Below the pieces are notes generated by a model, which was not told where the DNA came from, ran no database searches, and was given only the letters and a program-made list of their open reading frames with translations. This document shows positions 17,607-26,423 of a stretch of DNA of 64,000 bases, one piece after another (position 1 is the stretch's first letter; each line of letters opens with the position of its first letter). The stretch comes from Arcanobacterium phocae. GTDB lineage: Bacteria; Actinomycetota; Actinomycetes; Actinomycetales; Actinomycetaceae. The translations under genes and the position numbers were made by a program. The stretch lies in contig NZ_JABAPM010000003.1 of NCBI RefSeq assembly GCF_018913465.1, positions 62,001-126,000 on the forward strand, written 5' to 3'.

Positions 17607-18875
17607 ATGATCGATATCCGTACTCTTCGCGAAAACCCAGAGGCCGTGCGTGCCTCACAACAAGCCCGCGGCGATGATCCCGCGCTTGTTGATGCTGTCC
17701 TAGCCGCAGATGAAAAGCGTCGTGCTTCCCAGCAGGCGTTTGAAGATTTGCGTGCGCAACAAAAGAATCTTTCCCGCACGATTGGTAAGGCGTCTGCTGA
17801 CGAACGCCCTGCGATTCTGGCACAAGCTAAGGAAATGTCTGAGCAGGTCAAGGCTCTCGAAGCTGAAGCTAATGCCGCTGCAGAGCAGTTCCAGACTGCG
17901 ATGTACAAAATCGCTAACCCTGTTTTACCGGGTGTCCCAGCTGGTGGCGAGGATGACTACGAGGTTCTGCGCGAAGTTGGCTCACTTCCTGATTTCGCCG
18001 CGCGTGGCTTTGAGCCGAAGGATCATTTGGATGTGGCTGAAGGTTTGGGCGCAGTTGATATGGAGCGTGGCACAAAGGTTTCTGGCTCACGTTTCTACTA
18101 TTTGAAAGGTATCGGCGCCCGGTTGGAGTTGGCGTTGCTCACTATGGCTGCCGATCAGGCAGAAGCTAACGGTTTCACGCTGATGAACACCCCAACCTTG
18201 GTTCGCCCAGAAGTTATGGGTGGTACTGGTTTCTTGGGTGCTCACTCGGATGAGATTTACTACTTGCCGGCCGATGATCTGTACCTAACCGGTACGTCTG
18301 AGGTTGCCTTGGCTGGTTACCATTCGAATGAGATTTTGGATCTTTCCTATGGCCCGAAGCGTTATGCTGGCTGGTCTACTTGTTACCGGCGCGAGGCTGG
18401 CTCGTATGGTCGCGATACTCGTGGAATTATTCGCGTTCATCAGTTCAACAAGGTTGAGATGTTCTCGTTCTGTCCAGAAGAGCAAGCTATTGATGAGCAC
18501 CAGCGTTTCTTGGCGTGGGAAGAGGAAATGATCCAGAAGATGGAGCTTCCTTATCGCGTCATCAACACGGCAGCTGGTGATTTGGGTTCGTCGGCAGCTC
18601 AGAAGTTTGATTGTGAAGCTTGGTTGCCTACCCAGAACCGTTACATGGAGGTCACATCGACGTCGAACTGCACCACGTTCCAGGCACGCCGGCTTGGTAT
18701 TCGGGAACGTTTTGAGGGTTCTACTCGCGCTGTTGCTACGTTGAACGGCACTTTGGCTACTACTCGCTGGCTGGTTTCCATGTTTGAAAACCATCAGCAG
18801 CCAGATGGATCGTTGTACATTCCGCAAGCAATGCGTCCATATTTGGGTGGCCGCGAACTCATTAGTGTTCAGTAA
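17607..18875 (+). CDS. serS: Seryl-tRNA synthetase
   Basis: The protein has 422 residues, starting [19 protein letters not shown]. The N-terminal coiled-coil arm (about 27-100) binds the long variable arm of tRNA-Ser. The class II core carries motif 2 ([20 protein letters not shown] with [13 protein letters not shown]) and motif 3 ([18 protein letters not shown]). The ATG at 17607 is chosen because it starts the conserved N-terminus. Three of its tRNA substrates are encoded in this window. A HAD phosphatase gene begins two bases after the stop. Confidence 0.97.
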   Translation: MIDIRTLRENPEAVRASQQARGDDPALVDAVLAADEKRRASQQAFEDLRAQQKNLSRTIGKASADERPAILAQAKEMSEQVKALEAEANAAAEQFQTAMYKIANPVLPGVPAGGEDDYEVLREVGSLPDFAARGFEPKDHLDVAEGLGAVDMERGTKVSGSRFYYLKGIGARLELALLTMAADQAEANGFTLMNTPTLVRPEVMGGTGFLGAHSDEIYYLPADDLYLTGTSEVALAGYHSNEILDLSYGPKRYAGWSTCYRREAGSYGRDTRGIIRVHQFNKVEMFSFCPEEQAIDEHQRFLAWEEEMIQKMELPYRVINTAAGDLGSSAAQKFDCEAWLPTQNRYMEVTSTSNCTTFQARRLGIRERFEGSTRAVATLNGTLATTRWLVSMFENHQQPDGSLYIPQAMRPYLGGRELISVQ

Positions 18876-18876
18876 C

Positions 18877-19812
18877 GTGACGATCAGAGATTCTCAACGG
18901 TCCGGGGGTCTGACTCCCGGACCGCTACCATATTTTACTGATCTGCTTGCGCAGCGGTCTCTTCCGCCTGCTGGGCCAGATTTGATGGTGGCGTTAGATA
19001 TTGATGGCACGACGATTCACCATGACACGTCACTTTCGCCACGGGTACGCGAAGCGGTTCATGCTCATCTGAATGCTGGTACTCGCCTAGTTTTCGCAAC
19101 CGGGCGTGGTATTACTGGAACGCAAGTGGCGTTACAAGATGTCGGTTTCGATCATGGTATTGCCGTGGTATGTAATGGTGCTGCGATAACGTCTGTTGGT
19201 GGCGCTGTCCCGGATTCATTGACTACCCCGTTGCCTGACTTTCTAGATAATAGCGGCCCGGCTTACCGCCTGGTTACTGCCCACACGTTTGATCCGAGTC
19301 GTGAGATTGAGCTGTTATCGGCAGGGCTGCCAGATAATGTCTGGTTCGCCTTGGAGACGCTCGATGAGCCGACTCGGGTAACGTTCCCGTTCCCCGAAGA
19401 TGAGCTGTCTGGCCCGAGCCGGCTTGTCCCGATCTCAGAATTGGCGTCTGCTAAGGCTACCCGGTTGACGGTCCGGGCTTCGCAGATGACTGCTCACGAG
19501 TTGATGGAAGCTGTAGCTAAACTGGGGTTGCGTGGCGTGGAGTATGCGGTGGGATGGTCGGCTTGGATGGATATTACGCCCGAAGGCGTTTCGAAAGCCT
19601 CTGCATTAGAGGAAGTTCGAGCGTTCTTTGGGGTCGGTTCCAGCCACACGGTATGTGTGGGAGATTCTGGTAACGACGTCGATATGCTGTCCTGGGCTGG
19701 TTTAGGAGTTGCGATGGGTAACGCGCCGGATTACGTTCGTAACCATGCCGACGCTGTCACGGATCATGTTGACGACGACGGATGCGCTGCCGTTCTGGAG
19801 GCCTTGCTCTAA
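18877..19812 (+). CDS. Cof-type HAD-superfamily phosphatase
   Basis: The 311-residue protein has HAD motif I in MVALDIDGTTI (nucleophile Asp and the acid Asp), motif II in LVFATGRGITG, a C2-type cap in the middle, and motif III/IV in TPEGVSKASALEEV and CVGDSGNDVDMLSWAG. Cof/YidA-type enzymes hydrolyse sugar phosphates or phosphorylated cofactors. GTG at 18877, two bases after serS, is the best start. The last 111 bases overlap, antisense, the end of the convergent membrane-protein gene, which is unusual for two long bacterial genes. Confidence 0.88.
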   Translation: MTIRDSQRSGGLTPGPLPYFTDLLAQRSLPPAGPDLMVALDIDGTTIHHDTSLSPRVREAVHAHLNAGTRLVFATGRGITGTQVALQDVGFDHGIAVVCNGAAITSVGGAVPDSLTTPLPDFLDNSGPAYRLVTAHTFDPSREIELLSAGLPDNVWFALETLDEPTRVTFPFPEDELSGPSRLVPISELASAKATRLTVRASQMTAHELMEAVAKLGLRGVEYAVGWSAWMDITPEGVSKASALEEVRAFFGVGSSHTVCVGDSGNDVDMLSWAGLGVAMGNAPDYVRNHADAVTDHVDDDGCAAVLEALL

Positions 19813-21963
19813 GGGATTGCGGCGCGTTGCTTGCCCAGCAATCATAGCCGCCAATCCCGGTAGAGCAATATACATTCCTTCTTTGATCATAATTGCACCA
19901 GAATCGTTGATCGGTACAGCAACCAAAATACCTACGGCTATGCCGATTGTGACTGGGATGAAACCGTAGTCAGAGGTGAGGGCACGAAGGGATCCTAAAT
20001 GGATTCCGCTGACTGAATTCAAGTACCTGGTTGCGAAGACGGCCAAGATTCCAATCACAATTGCGATGGCGATGAGTGCAAGCAGATCTGGCCGGCCGAT
20101 GAAGGATCGAGTGACATCACGGATTTTTCCGCCAATAATCGCCCAGCTTTCGGCCGTGCCGAACTTGGCCCAGAACCGGCCAATATGGGATTCACCGCCA
20201 CGGCGAGCATCGATCAAACCAACTCCACCCATCACAGCAACGGTGCTCACTAGCCACAACAGTCCATGCCACCAGCGTAGCTTTTTCCCGGTAAGCAGGA
20301 TAGCGGTGATGCCGAAGCAGGCTATAAGTCCAGGCGGGCCACCAAAATCGGCACCCCATAGTGGCAGTGCATCCACTGCAACCGCGATTATTCCGATTCC
20401 AAGCAGCACGAACAATGGCAGGCGAGCACCGGCGTCGTTCTTGGCACGTTTGCGTAGCCATGCGATAACCAGCAATGATGCGATCAAACCGCACACAACG
20501 AGAATTAAATATGTGCGGTTAGAGATTCCGTAGTACCGACGGGACGTGAGCATCAGTGAGCCCATAAATCCGTTGCGCTGATGGACCGATCCGGCCACGA
20601 TGTCAATACACAAGAGGGCGAACGAAACCAAGCTAATAAAGCCAGCACGGTGTGCGCTCAGGTGTGACAGTGCAACAATCGCAACAGCAATCAGTGCCGT
20701 CATCGCGATTGCCCACGCTTGCATAACACCAGGCGATCCTGGCAGATCCCACCACGGGAGCAGGTTGAGAATCATGGCACTGGGAACCCAAGCGAATGCC
20801 CACAGGTTGAATTGTTCTAGTCCGGCCCACAATCGCCGAGGAGCACCCCAACGGTGCCCTTCTGGACCTGGTGTAATGAGGAATAAGCCGAGGACACCCA
20901 GGACGCCTAGGAGAACCATGGTGTTGAAGATTTGGTACCACTTTGCAGATGACGAAGCCGCAATATAGGCGTGTTGGGCAGTGTCGAGGACGGGTTTCAT
21001 TGCCGCAGTCAACGATGGCTGTGGCTGGACATGCAATCCGGAATATTTGCCGGTGATGAGGTTGCGAACATCGGTGATGGTGATGAATCCGTCGGCACGG
21101 GTGAGGTCGGAGCGGATAGTACCGGCACCGGAGGTTGTGCCATCGAGCGCAATATTTGTGGCAAAGAAATGCAGGTGCGCTCGACGCCATTGGTCACCGA
21201 GCGAGGCAATAATAACTTTGCGTGGATGTTCGCTGTTTTCGTTCGCTGTGAGAATGTTGATCAGTTTTTGTTGAATCAAGGCACGCTGGTCAGCGACGTT
21301 GAGATAACGGGGCGATCCGCGGATGCTGCCCAGATCGACGACGACGTCGTCATCCACTGTATTGAGAATGCGAGTCAGGTCACCTTGAGCTTTTTCGGCG
21401 GCTTCCGGGAATCCGGCATCCGGTAACGCCAGCCACTGGTCAACTGTGCCGTCTTTCGTCGCAATAGGAATGCCGGCGTTGCGCCCTACTGCCGTGACGT
21501 TGTGGGAAAAGAGCGGTTCATCTGGCCATTCGGTTTCGCCCAAACGTAGGGAAAAGTTACGGATATGAACAGTCTGTGGGTATTCCTTGTAAAGAGAGGC
21601 TGGATCTTCCAAGATGGTAGCTGGATGACATTCGTCTCCGAGGCTCACCACGAAAGATTCCGGGAGGCGATCGGATACGTCACGTGATGTTCGTAACTGC
21701 ATCCAGCCTTCTGAAGGGCAGGTCAACGGGGAAACAGAACGGGGACTGAGAGCAGCAACCGAGTAGTTTGCTAGGAGCCGTGATAGTTGCGGGTTGGCGA
21801 TATCGACGTCGAGAGGTCTCACCCCTGCCATCCCCACAAACAGTAGGGAATCATTGGAAGAAGTCGGTGCCGTTGCCGAAGAAGCGGACGCAAAAATGCT
21901 TCCGCCAACGACCTGAAAAATGCCAAGTATTGCTACCAATATGGCTGTTAAACGTACCCGCAC
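19702..21963 (-). CDS. Multi-span membrane protein with phosphatase-like ectodomain, second paralogue
   Basis: About 753 residues with a signal/anchor segment near the start (LTAILVAILGIFQVVGGS), an ectodomain of about 330 residues and about ten membrane helices. The ectodomain keeps the paralogue's pattern: SLLFVGMAGV, QLSRLLANY, LTCPSEGW, VVVDLGSIRG and a KVIIASLGDQW strand. The membrane part shares NDSG and ADFGG motifs with the 14167-16344 gene (ALNDSGLVILL there, PINDSGAIMIK here). Of two in-frame GTG codons I prefer 21963, spaced better from GAAGGGG than 21969. The 3' end overlaps the HAD gene by 111 bases on the other strand. Function unknown; an envelope role is inferred. Confidence 0.7.
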   Translation of the reverse strand: MRVRLTAILVAILGIFQVVGGSIFASASSATAPTSSNDSLLFVGMAGVRPLDVDIANPQLSRLLANYSVAALSPRSVSPLTCPSEGWMQLRTSRDVSDRLPESFVVSLGDECHPATILEDPASLYKEYPQTVHIRNFSLRLGETEWPDEPLFSHNVTAVGRNAGIPIATKDGTVDQWLALPDAGFPEAAEKAQGDLTRILNTVDDDVVVDLGSIRGSPRYLNVADQRALIQQKLINILTANENSEHPRKVIIASLGDQWRRAHLHFFATNIALDGTTSGAGTIRSDLTRADGFITITDVRNLITGKYSGLHVQPQPSLTAAMKPVLDTAQHAYIAASSSAKWYQIFNTMVLLGVLGVLGLFLITPGPEGHRWGAPRRLWAGLEQFNLWAFAWVPSAMILNLLPWWDLPGSPGVMQAWAIAMTALIAVAIVALSHLSAHRAGFISLVSFALLCIDIVAGSVHQRNGFMGSLMLTSRRYYGISNRTYLILVVCGLIASLLVIAWLRKRAKNDAGARLPLFVLLGIGIIAVAVDALPLWGADFGGPPGLIACFGITAILLTGKKLRWWHGLLWLVSTVAVMGGVGLIDARRGGESHIGRFWAKFGTAESWAIIGGKIRDVTRSFIGRPDLLALIAIAIVIGILAVFATRYLNSVSGIHLGSLRALTSDYGFIPVTIGIAVGILVAVPINDSGAIMIKEGMYIALPGLAAMIAGQATRRNPLEQGLQNGSASVVVNMIRDSVGMVTNVIRRVTHRNS

Positions 21964-22090
21964 GTCCACCCCTTCAAACAGTTCCCTCTTCCATACTAAA
22001 ACAAAAATCTTCCCTACCAGTTTTTACTTAGGTCTCAATTCCCTTACAATAATGAAAGCATCAAGATTCATAGTGTAGTTTTGAGGCTAA

Positions 22091-22178
22091 GGAGAGTTGT
22101 CAGAGCGGCCGAATGAGCTGGTCTTGAAAACCAGTATGCAGCAACCCTGCATCAAGGGTTCGAATCCCTTACTCTCCG
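22091..22178 (+). tRNA. tRNA-Ser (anticodon TGA)
   Basis: A 7-bp acceptor GGAGAGT/ACTCTCC, anticodon loop CTTGAAA giving TGA (reads UCA/UCG), a long serine-type variable arm and T-loop GGTTCGAATCC. CCA is not encoded. Confidence 0.95.
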
Positions 22179-22244
22179 CTGGTTACCACTGTGGTGGATT
22201 TGAGTTGGTGAAAACCTTCTCGAGTCGGCTATGGTTGGAGACCT

Positions 22245-22336
22245 GGAGACATGGCTGAGTGGTCGAAAGCGCTCCCCTGCTAAGGGAGTAGTCGCCTAAA
22301 AGCGGCTCGAGGGTTCAAATCCCTCTGTCTCCGCCA
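22245..22336 (+). tRNA. tRNA-Ser (anticodon GCT)
   Basis: The acceptor is GGAGACA/TGTCTCC, the anticodon loop CTGCTAA giving GCT (reads AGC/AGU), with a long variable arm, T-loop GGTTCAAATCC and an encoded CCA (22334-22336). It is 66 bases after tRNA-Ser(TGA), probably one transcript. Confidence 0.95.
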
Positions 22337-22339
22337 CTT

Positions 22340-22372
22340 GTCCCGGTAGGTTTTCCTACCGGGACATTTTTA
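22340..22372 (+). terminator. Terminator of the tRNA-Ser pair
   Basis: GTCCCGGTAGG/CCTACCGGGAC with loop TTTT, followed by ATTTTTATT, immediately after the tRNA CCA. Confidence 0.92.
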
Positions 22373-22470
22373 TTCCCACGCACCGCGTTCAGTGAACAAA
22401 GTAGTTGAGTTCTTGGACAGGTTGGTACAGTCTGTGTGGAATTAATGAACAATGTCTAAGGAGACCACAT

Positions 22471-22968
22471 ATGACTGAGCAGAATTCAAACCCGATTACG
22501 CCTGTTAAGCCACCTTATATTGATCAGGTACTTCCGGATGTTTATAACGCAATGGAGGGCGTTGCAGTTGCGTTAGGGAAGGCGTATGACGACGTCGAAC
22601 TCCCCCGCACTCTTGTTGAGCTTGCTTATTTGCGTGCTTCGCAACTTAACGGTTGTGCAACCTGCTTGTCTGTTCATGTGCCACGCGCATTGCAGGCGGG
22701 AGTTTCCCAGCGCCAGATAGACATGTTGCCGGCATGGCGTCATTCGCAGCGCGTTTTCTCTGAGCAAGAGATTATGGCGATCCGGTTAGCGGAGACTATT
22801 ACTCAATTGCCAGAAAGCGCTGATTATTATGCGCTGATCGGGGAAGCGCTGACACTGTTTACGAAGGAACAGCTGGTTGCGTTGGAGTGGGGAATTATTT
22901 CTATCAACGCTTTTAACCGAGTTTCGGTAGTTTCACAGCATCCAACTCGGAAGTATCCAAAGAGCTAG
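22471..22968 (+). CDS. AhpD-like carboxymuconolactone decarboxylase family protein
   Basis: The 165-residue protein is an AhpD/CMD-type helical protein. C62-A-T-C65 followed by S-V-H69 matches the peroxidase motif CxxC...H, in which the two cysteines form the redox centre, so a peroxide or thiol-redox role is likely. It starts at ATG 22471 after CTAAGGAGACC. It stands alone, with terminators on either side. The usual AhpC or oxidative-stress partners are not next to it. The family call is firm; the substrate is inferred. Confidence 0.88.
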   Translation: MTEQNSNPITPVKPPYIDQVLPDVYNAMEGVAVALGKAYDDVELPRTLVELAYLRASQLNGCATCLSVHVPRALQAGVSQRQIDMLPAWRHSQRVFSEQEIMAIRLAETITQLPESADYYALIGEALTLFTKEQLVALEWGIISINAFNRVSVVSQHPTRKYPKS

Positions 22969-22987
22969 TCCGTATTTTGTAGCGTTT

Positions 22988-23029
22988 AGGGCGTATCGAC
23001 TTCAATTGTGAAGTACGATACGCCCTTTC
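22988..23029 (+). terminator. Terminator of the AhpD-like gene
   Basis: AGGGCGTATCG/CGATACGCCCT with an inner ACTTC/GAAGT stem, followed by TTTCT. Confidence 0.88.
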
Positions 23030-23225
23030 TAATAAATCCGCAGTTTTAGCGCGTTCTACACGGATGTCTATATTTGGTGTAATTACCCACATAGGTTTGA
23101 ATGAACATTCTTTCCGATAATTCACTATCATCTATTAAGGTCTTGCGTTAGCAGAAATAGTTGTTGTGCTTTAATGCCATACGCAACCCATAGTTCCACA
23201 TCTTTTTCACCGTACAGAGGGTTTT

Positions 23226-25907
23226 ATGAAAAACAGAAAGCGCCTACTCAGCACTGCTTTAGGGTTATGCTTCGTCACGTCATCACTACAGCTCGGAATA
23301 ATTGACGTATTTGGAACAGGGCCATCTGCACACGCTGCTGTTATTCAGGACGCCGGCCAACACTGGGACGCCTCGCAAGATTTAAAAGATTACCTATCTC
23401 GCCCAATCGATTGGACGCATCCTACACTCGCACCAAAAGGCAAGATTGATGTAAATACTGCCCAAGAATACCTTGTTAAAGCAATTTCTGAGATGCAGAG
23501 CACCGTTGTCTTTTACGGCGACTACGATCTTTCCGATAAAGCGATCGCTCCTCTTATTTACAAACACCCTAACGGCTCACTGATCCGGCACATTGCTGGT
23601 GACTGGAAGGTTGACAAAGAAGAGGTTTCTTTCGAAAAAGGTTTATACAAGCATACTGTGCGGTTTGCATACCTCGTATCGAAAGAGGACGCTATTCGCG
23701 CAGATCGACGTATCGATGAAATTGTTCGCTTCTTGACTAAGAAGCTCAATAGACTGAAAGACGTACCCGGCACACGCAACAGCAACGAGTACCGTAAGGC
23801 TCGACTCATCCACGATTATATTATTAAAAATGTAAAGCCGATAGCGGATGAGCAAACAGCCACTGGCCACTACTATGTTAAATCCGCTGCGGGGGATGGC
23901 AAACAGTATGAAATCCATTCCCTTGAAGCTGGTTTGTTTGCAAATCAGGGTGTCTGCCAAACATATACCATTATGTTTGACCGGATCGCTTCGCGCATGG
24001 GACTGCAAACACGCTACGTCCGCGGTAAGAAATCATTTGGCTATTTCACAAACGATAGCGAAAAAGAACGCCTTTTACAGCAGGTTAAAGCAGATGAACG
24101 CATTGCTGCCAAGGGCGGACGCTGGCCCGAAGCTAATCACTCATGGAACCAGGTAAAAATTGACGGACACTGGTATCACCTCGATCTGACAGTAGACGCC
24201 GTCTCGTCACGATCGATGTACAAATACACGTATGCCGGGTTCTTGCGCACCGATGAGGAGTTTGGCGAGCCAACAACGTGGTGGATTGGCGAACACCACA
24301 AAAAGAACTACAGTGCTTTTGCGAACGTGACATGGAATCAGAGTGAAGCAGAACCCGCAACCAAGCCAATGAATTTTGGAAAGCTGTTTTCTTCCTATAG
24401 TAGTTCCCGTCCGCTCCAGTCGAATCTTAGTGGCTCTCGTCATCCACTGGGAAACTTTAGCGATGATGAAGTAGGCGTCCTTCCGCTCAAACAATACTCC
24501 GCAGAAACAAGCTCGGTATCTCAGATCGTTTCTCCTTACGGAGAAAAAGAAGTCGCGGAAGTGCCGGCAGGTATATCAGCCGAAGATCTACCAAAAACGT
24601 TGAAGCTGCAAGGTATTACCAGCGCAATACCGACCGAATCATACAAGCTAGGTACGTTCGAAGATTCGCCAGTATCATTAGCAAAACCAGATGATTGGGA
24701 AAAAGCAAAGGACCGCATTGGCACACATCTCAGCCTCGATTTTGTAGCAGAAAATGGCGCCAAACTTACTATCCCCATTTCAGTAGTAGAACCTGGAAAA
24801 GAATCCCACGCTTTAGCACGCATCGACACTGGATCTGGTCACATCCATATCGATCAGATTCATCCCAGTGGCGATGACTACGATGCACATGCCGATAAAG
24901 AAGCATTTGACAACCGCCGTAAAGAAGCAGAGCAAGCTATCCTTACTAACGTTAAAGTCTCCTATGCAGACGGCACCTCAGACACATCGACCATTGACGT
25001 CTCCGTTCGCGGTCTAGAAAACGTCAAAGTTGATAAGCCAGGAAGCTATTCAGTCCTCATCATTGCTAAAGGCAAAGATAATTTACGAACGAAAGCTGAC
25101 TACACCGTCGTCGTCGACAAGAAGCTCAAAGCAAGTAGCGTCACTATTTTTACCAACAACAATAATGCAGCTGAATTCAACATCCCGGCCAATACCCACT
25201 ACTACATGGACCCGTCGTCCTTCCACAGCTTCCTTGGGAAGAACGAAGGCGTGAATTTAATTGCGAAGCGCAAGACATCGCTTGGTCTAACTAAGCAAGT
25301 CAACGATACTATCGCCCTTATTGATTCCACAGGTAAAGAATGGCCATACAATGAAGACGAAGATATGTTTATCGACGCCGATGGCAACCGGTTATTCAAC
25401 GGAATCAAGATGGTTGACCTGGTTCGCAAAGCAGGTTCATATCGAATCAAAGTAACTGGCCAATACGCTCAAGAAGAGCCGAAGGTTAAGGTCATCACCG
25501 TTAACATTATTGATGACAAAGACACGATAACCGAGGCTGATCGTCACAAGGCGATTATGACCGTAGACAAAATTGATTCGCTCTCAATGACAGCCCGGAT
25601 CAAGTACATCCAAGAGATTCGTGAACTGTCCTCAAGTAGCGCTATCAACGATCTTGTTGATAGGGCGAGCAGCAAGCCGGTCGAAAAAACGACCGTTTCA
25701 TACATTGTTGAACACATCGATAAAGAAACCGGGAAACCATTCTCCGCTCCGATGAAGAAAATCGAGTTCCAGGGAACTACTGTTACCGAACATGCAGAAA
25801 GCTACTACCTTAATAAGGGCTACACCGTAGATAAGCCTGTTCAAGAAATGAAGGTTACTGGCAACGACCAGAAGATCACCTTCATTTACACACGACAAGC
25901 TAAGTAG
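23226..25907 (+). CDS. Secreted transglutaminase-like protein with MucBP-type end
   Basis: The 893-residue protein has a signal peptide (about 1-38, ending SAHAAV). A transglutaminase-like fold follows with a complete triad: Cys244 (NQGVCQTYTIMFD), His305 (EANHSWNQVKIDG) and Asp320 (WYHLDLTVDAVSS). Such domains cut or cross-link peptides. Residues ~550-760 look like repeated Ig-like modules with KADYTVVVDKK-type strands. The end (VSYIVEHIDKETGKPFSAPM to KITFIYTRQAK) is a MucBP-like domain, often linked to mucin binding. There is no LPxTG or terminal membrane helix, so it is free or held by a repeat domain. A terminator follows. It could be a host-directed enzyme or a cell-wall cross-linker. 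Confidence 0.82.
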   Translation: MKNRKRLLSTALGLCFVTSSLQLGIIDVFGTGPSAHAAVIQDAGQHWDASQDLKDYLSRPIDWTHPTLAPKGKIDVNTAQEYLVKAISEMQSTVVFYGDYDLSDKAIAPLIYKHPNGSLIRHIAGDWKVDKEEVSFEKGLYKHTVRFAYLVSKEDAIRADRRIDEIVRFLTKKLNRLKDVPGTRNSNEYRKARLIHDYIIKNVKPIADEQTATGHYYVKSAAGDGKQYEIHSLEAGLFANQGVCQTYTIMFDRIASRMGLQTRYVRGKKSFGYFTNDSEKERLLQQVKADERIAAKGGRWPEANHSWNQVKIDGHWYHLDLTVDAVSSRSMYKYTYAGFLRTDEEFGEPTTWWIGEHHKKNYSAFANVTWNQSEAEPATKPMNFGKLFSSYSSSRPLQSNLSGSRHPLGNFSDDEVGVLPLKQYSAETSSVSQIVSPYGEKEVAEVPAGISAEDLPKTLKLQGITSAIPTESYKLGTFEDSPVSLAKPDDWEKAKDRIGTHLSLDFVAENGAKLTIPISVVEPGKESHALARIDTGSGHIHIDQIHPSGDDYDAHADKEAFDNRRKEAEQAILTNVKVSYADGTSDTSTIDVSVRGLENVKVDKPGSYSVLIIAKGKDNLRTKADYTVVVDKKLKASSVTIFTNNNNAAEFNIPANTHYYMDPSSFHSFLGKNEGVNLIAKRKTSLGLTKQVNDTIALIDSTGKEWPYNEDEDMFIDADGNRLFNGIKMVDLVRKAGSYRIKVTGQYAQEEPKVKVITVNIIDDKDTITEADRHKAIMTVDKIDSLSMTARIKYIQEIRELSSSSAINDLVDRASSKPVEKTTVSYIVEHIDKETGKPFSAPMKKIEFQGTTVTEHAESYYLNKGYTVDKPVQEMKVTGNDQKITFIYTRQAK

Positions 25908-25925
25908 TACTAGCAGCATAATTTA

Positions 25926-25959
25926 GTGGGGAGTAGACCGTAACTGGTCTACTCCCCAC
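25926..25959 (+). terminator. Terminator of the transglutaminase-like gene
   Basis: GTGGGGAGTAGACC/GGTCTACTCCCCAC with loop GTAACT, 19 bases after the stop. The U-tract is weak, so it may act on both strands. Confidence 0.75.
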
Positions 25960-25977
25960 AGTGCTATGTTGCCTAGC

Positions 25978-26310
25978 TCAGGCAGCCAATTGTCGTCGAA
26001 TAACCAAATGGTCGCTGATGAAAGATAATTGCTCATCGCGTTGATTGACTACGGTAATAGCTGTTTGGTTTCGCCGCCCACTAGCCGGATGGAATGGACC
26101 ATAAGTCACCATTGTTACCGGCTGAGATTGAGGTTGTTCGTTCTCAACAGTTCGATGCAGAATGGAAACTACTGGAATCTACAGCCTGACTAGTATCATT
26201 AAACAGCTCTATTGCTTTGCTTAACGAGCTTGCCAGATTGCTTGGATTAGTACACACCGCACTTCGGCGAGTAAGCACCAAACCACTCTTCTTTCACACT
26301 TAAGCAGAGG
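25978..26310 (-). pseudogene. Decayed coding remnant
   Basis: Two coding-like pieces lie in different frames on the minus strand. The upstream one reads LVLTRRSAVCTNPSNLASSL and on to FNDTSQAVDSSSFHSASN, then stops. The next runs from VENEQPQSQPVTMVTYG to FISDHLVIRRQLAA and a TGA at 25978. One frame change near 26150 joins them. There is no start codon with a binding site. I do not recognise the family. The remnant lies between the transglutaminase-like gene and a HEPN-like hypothetical. Confidence 0.35.
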
Positions 26311-26423
26311 GTGCTAGTGTGGTAATTAAATGGAACTAAGCCACCTTTCTTAATAGTTTCCCCATCGACCGTTCGAGGTTCCAGCTCGGACAGTCATTTA
26401 TATGTGTGTTAAATGGAGTTTTG

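Noticed and set aside
18285-18827. Minus-strand frame of 180 codons opposite serS
   Set aside because: serS on the plus strand is complete and conserved; the opposite frame has no support.
22913-23131. Minus-strand frame of 72 codons after the AhpD-like gene
   Set aside because: It crosses a strong terminator and overlaps the gene end; no binding site.
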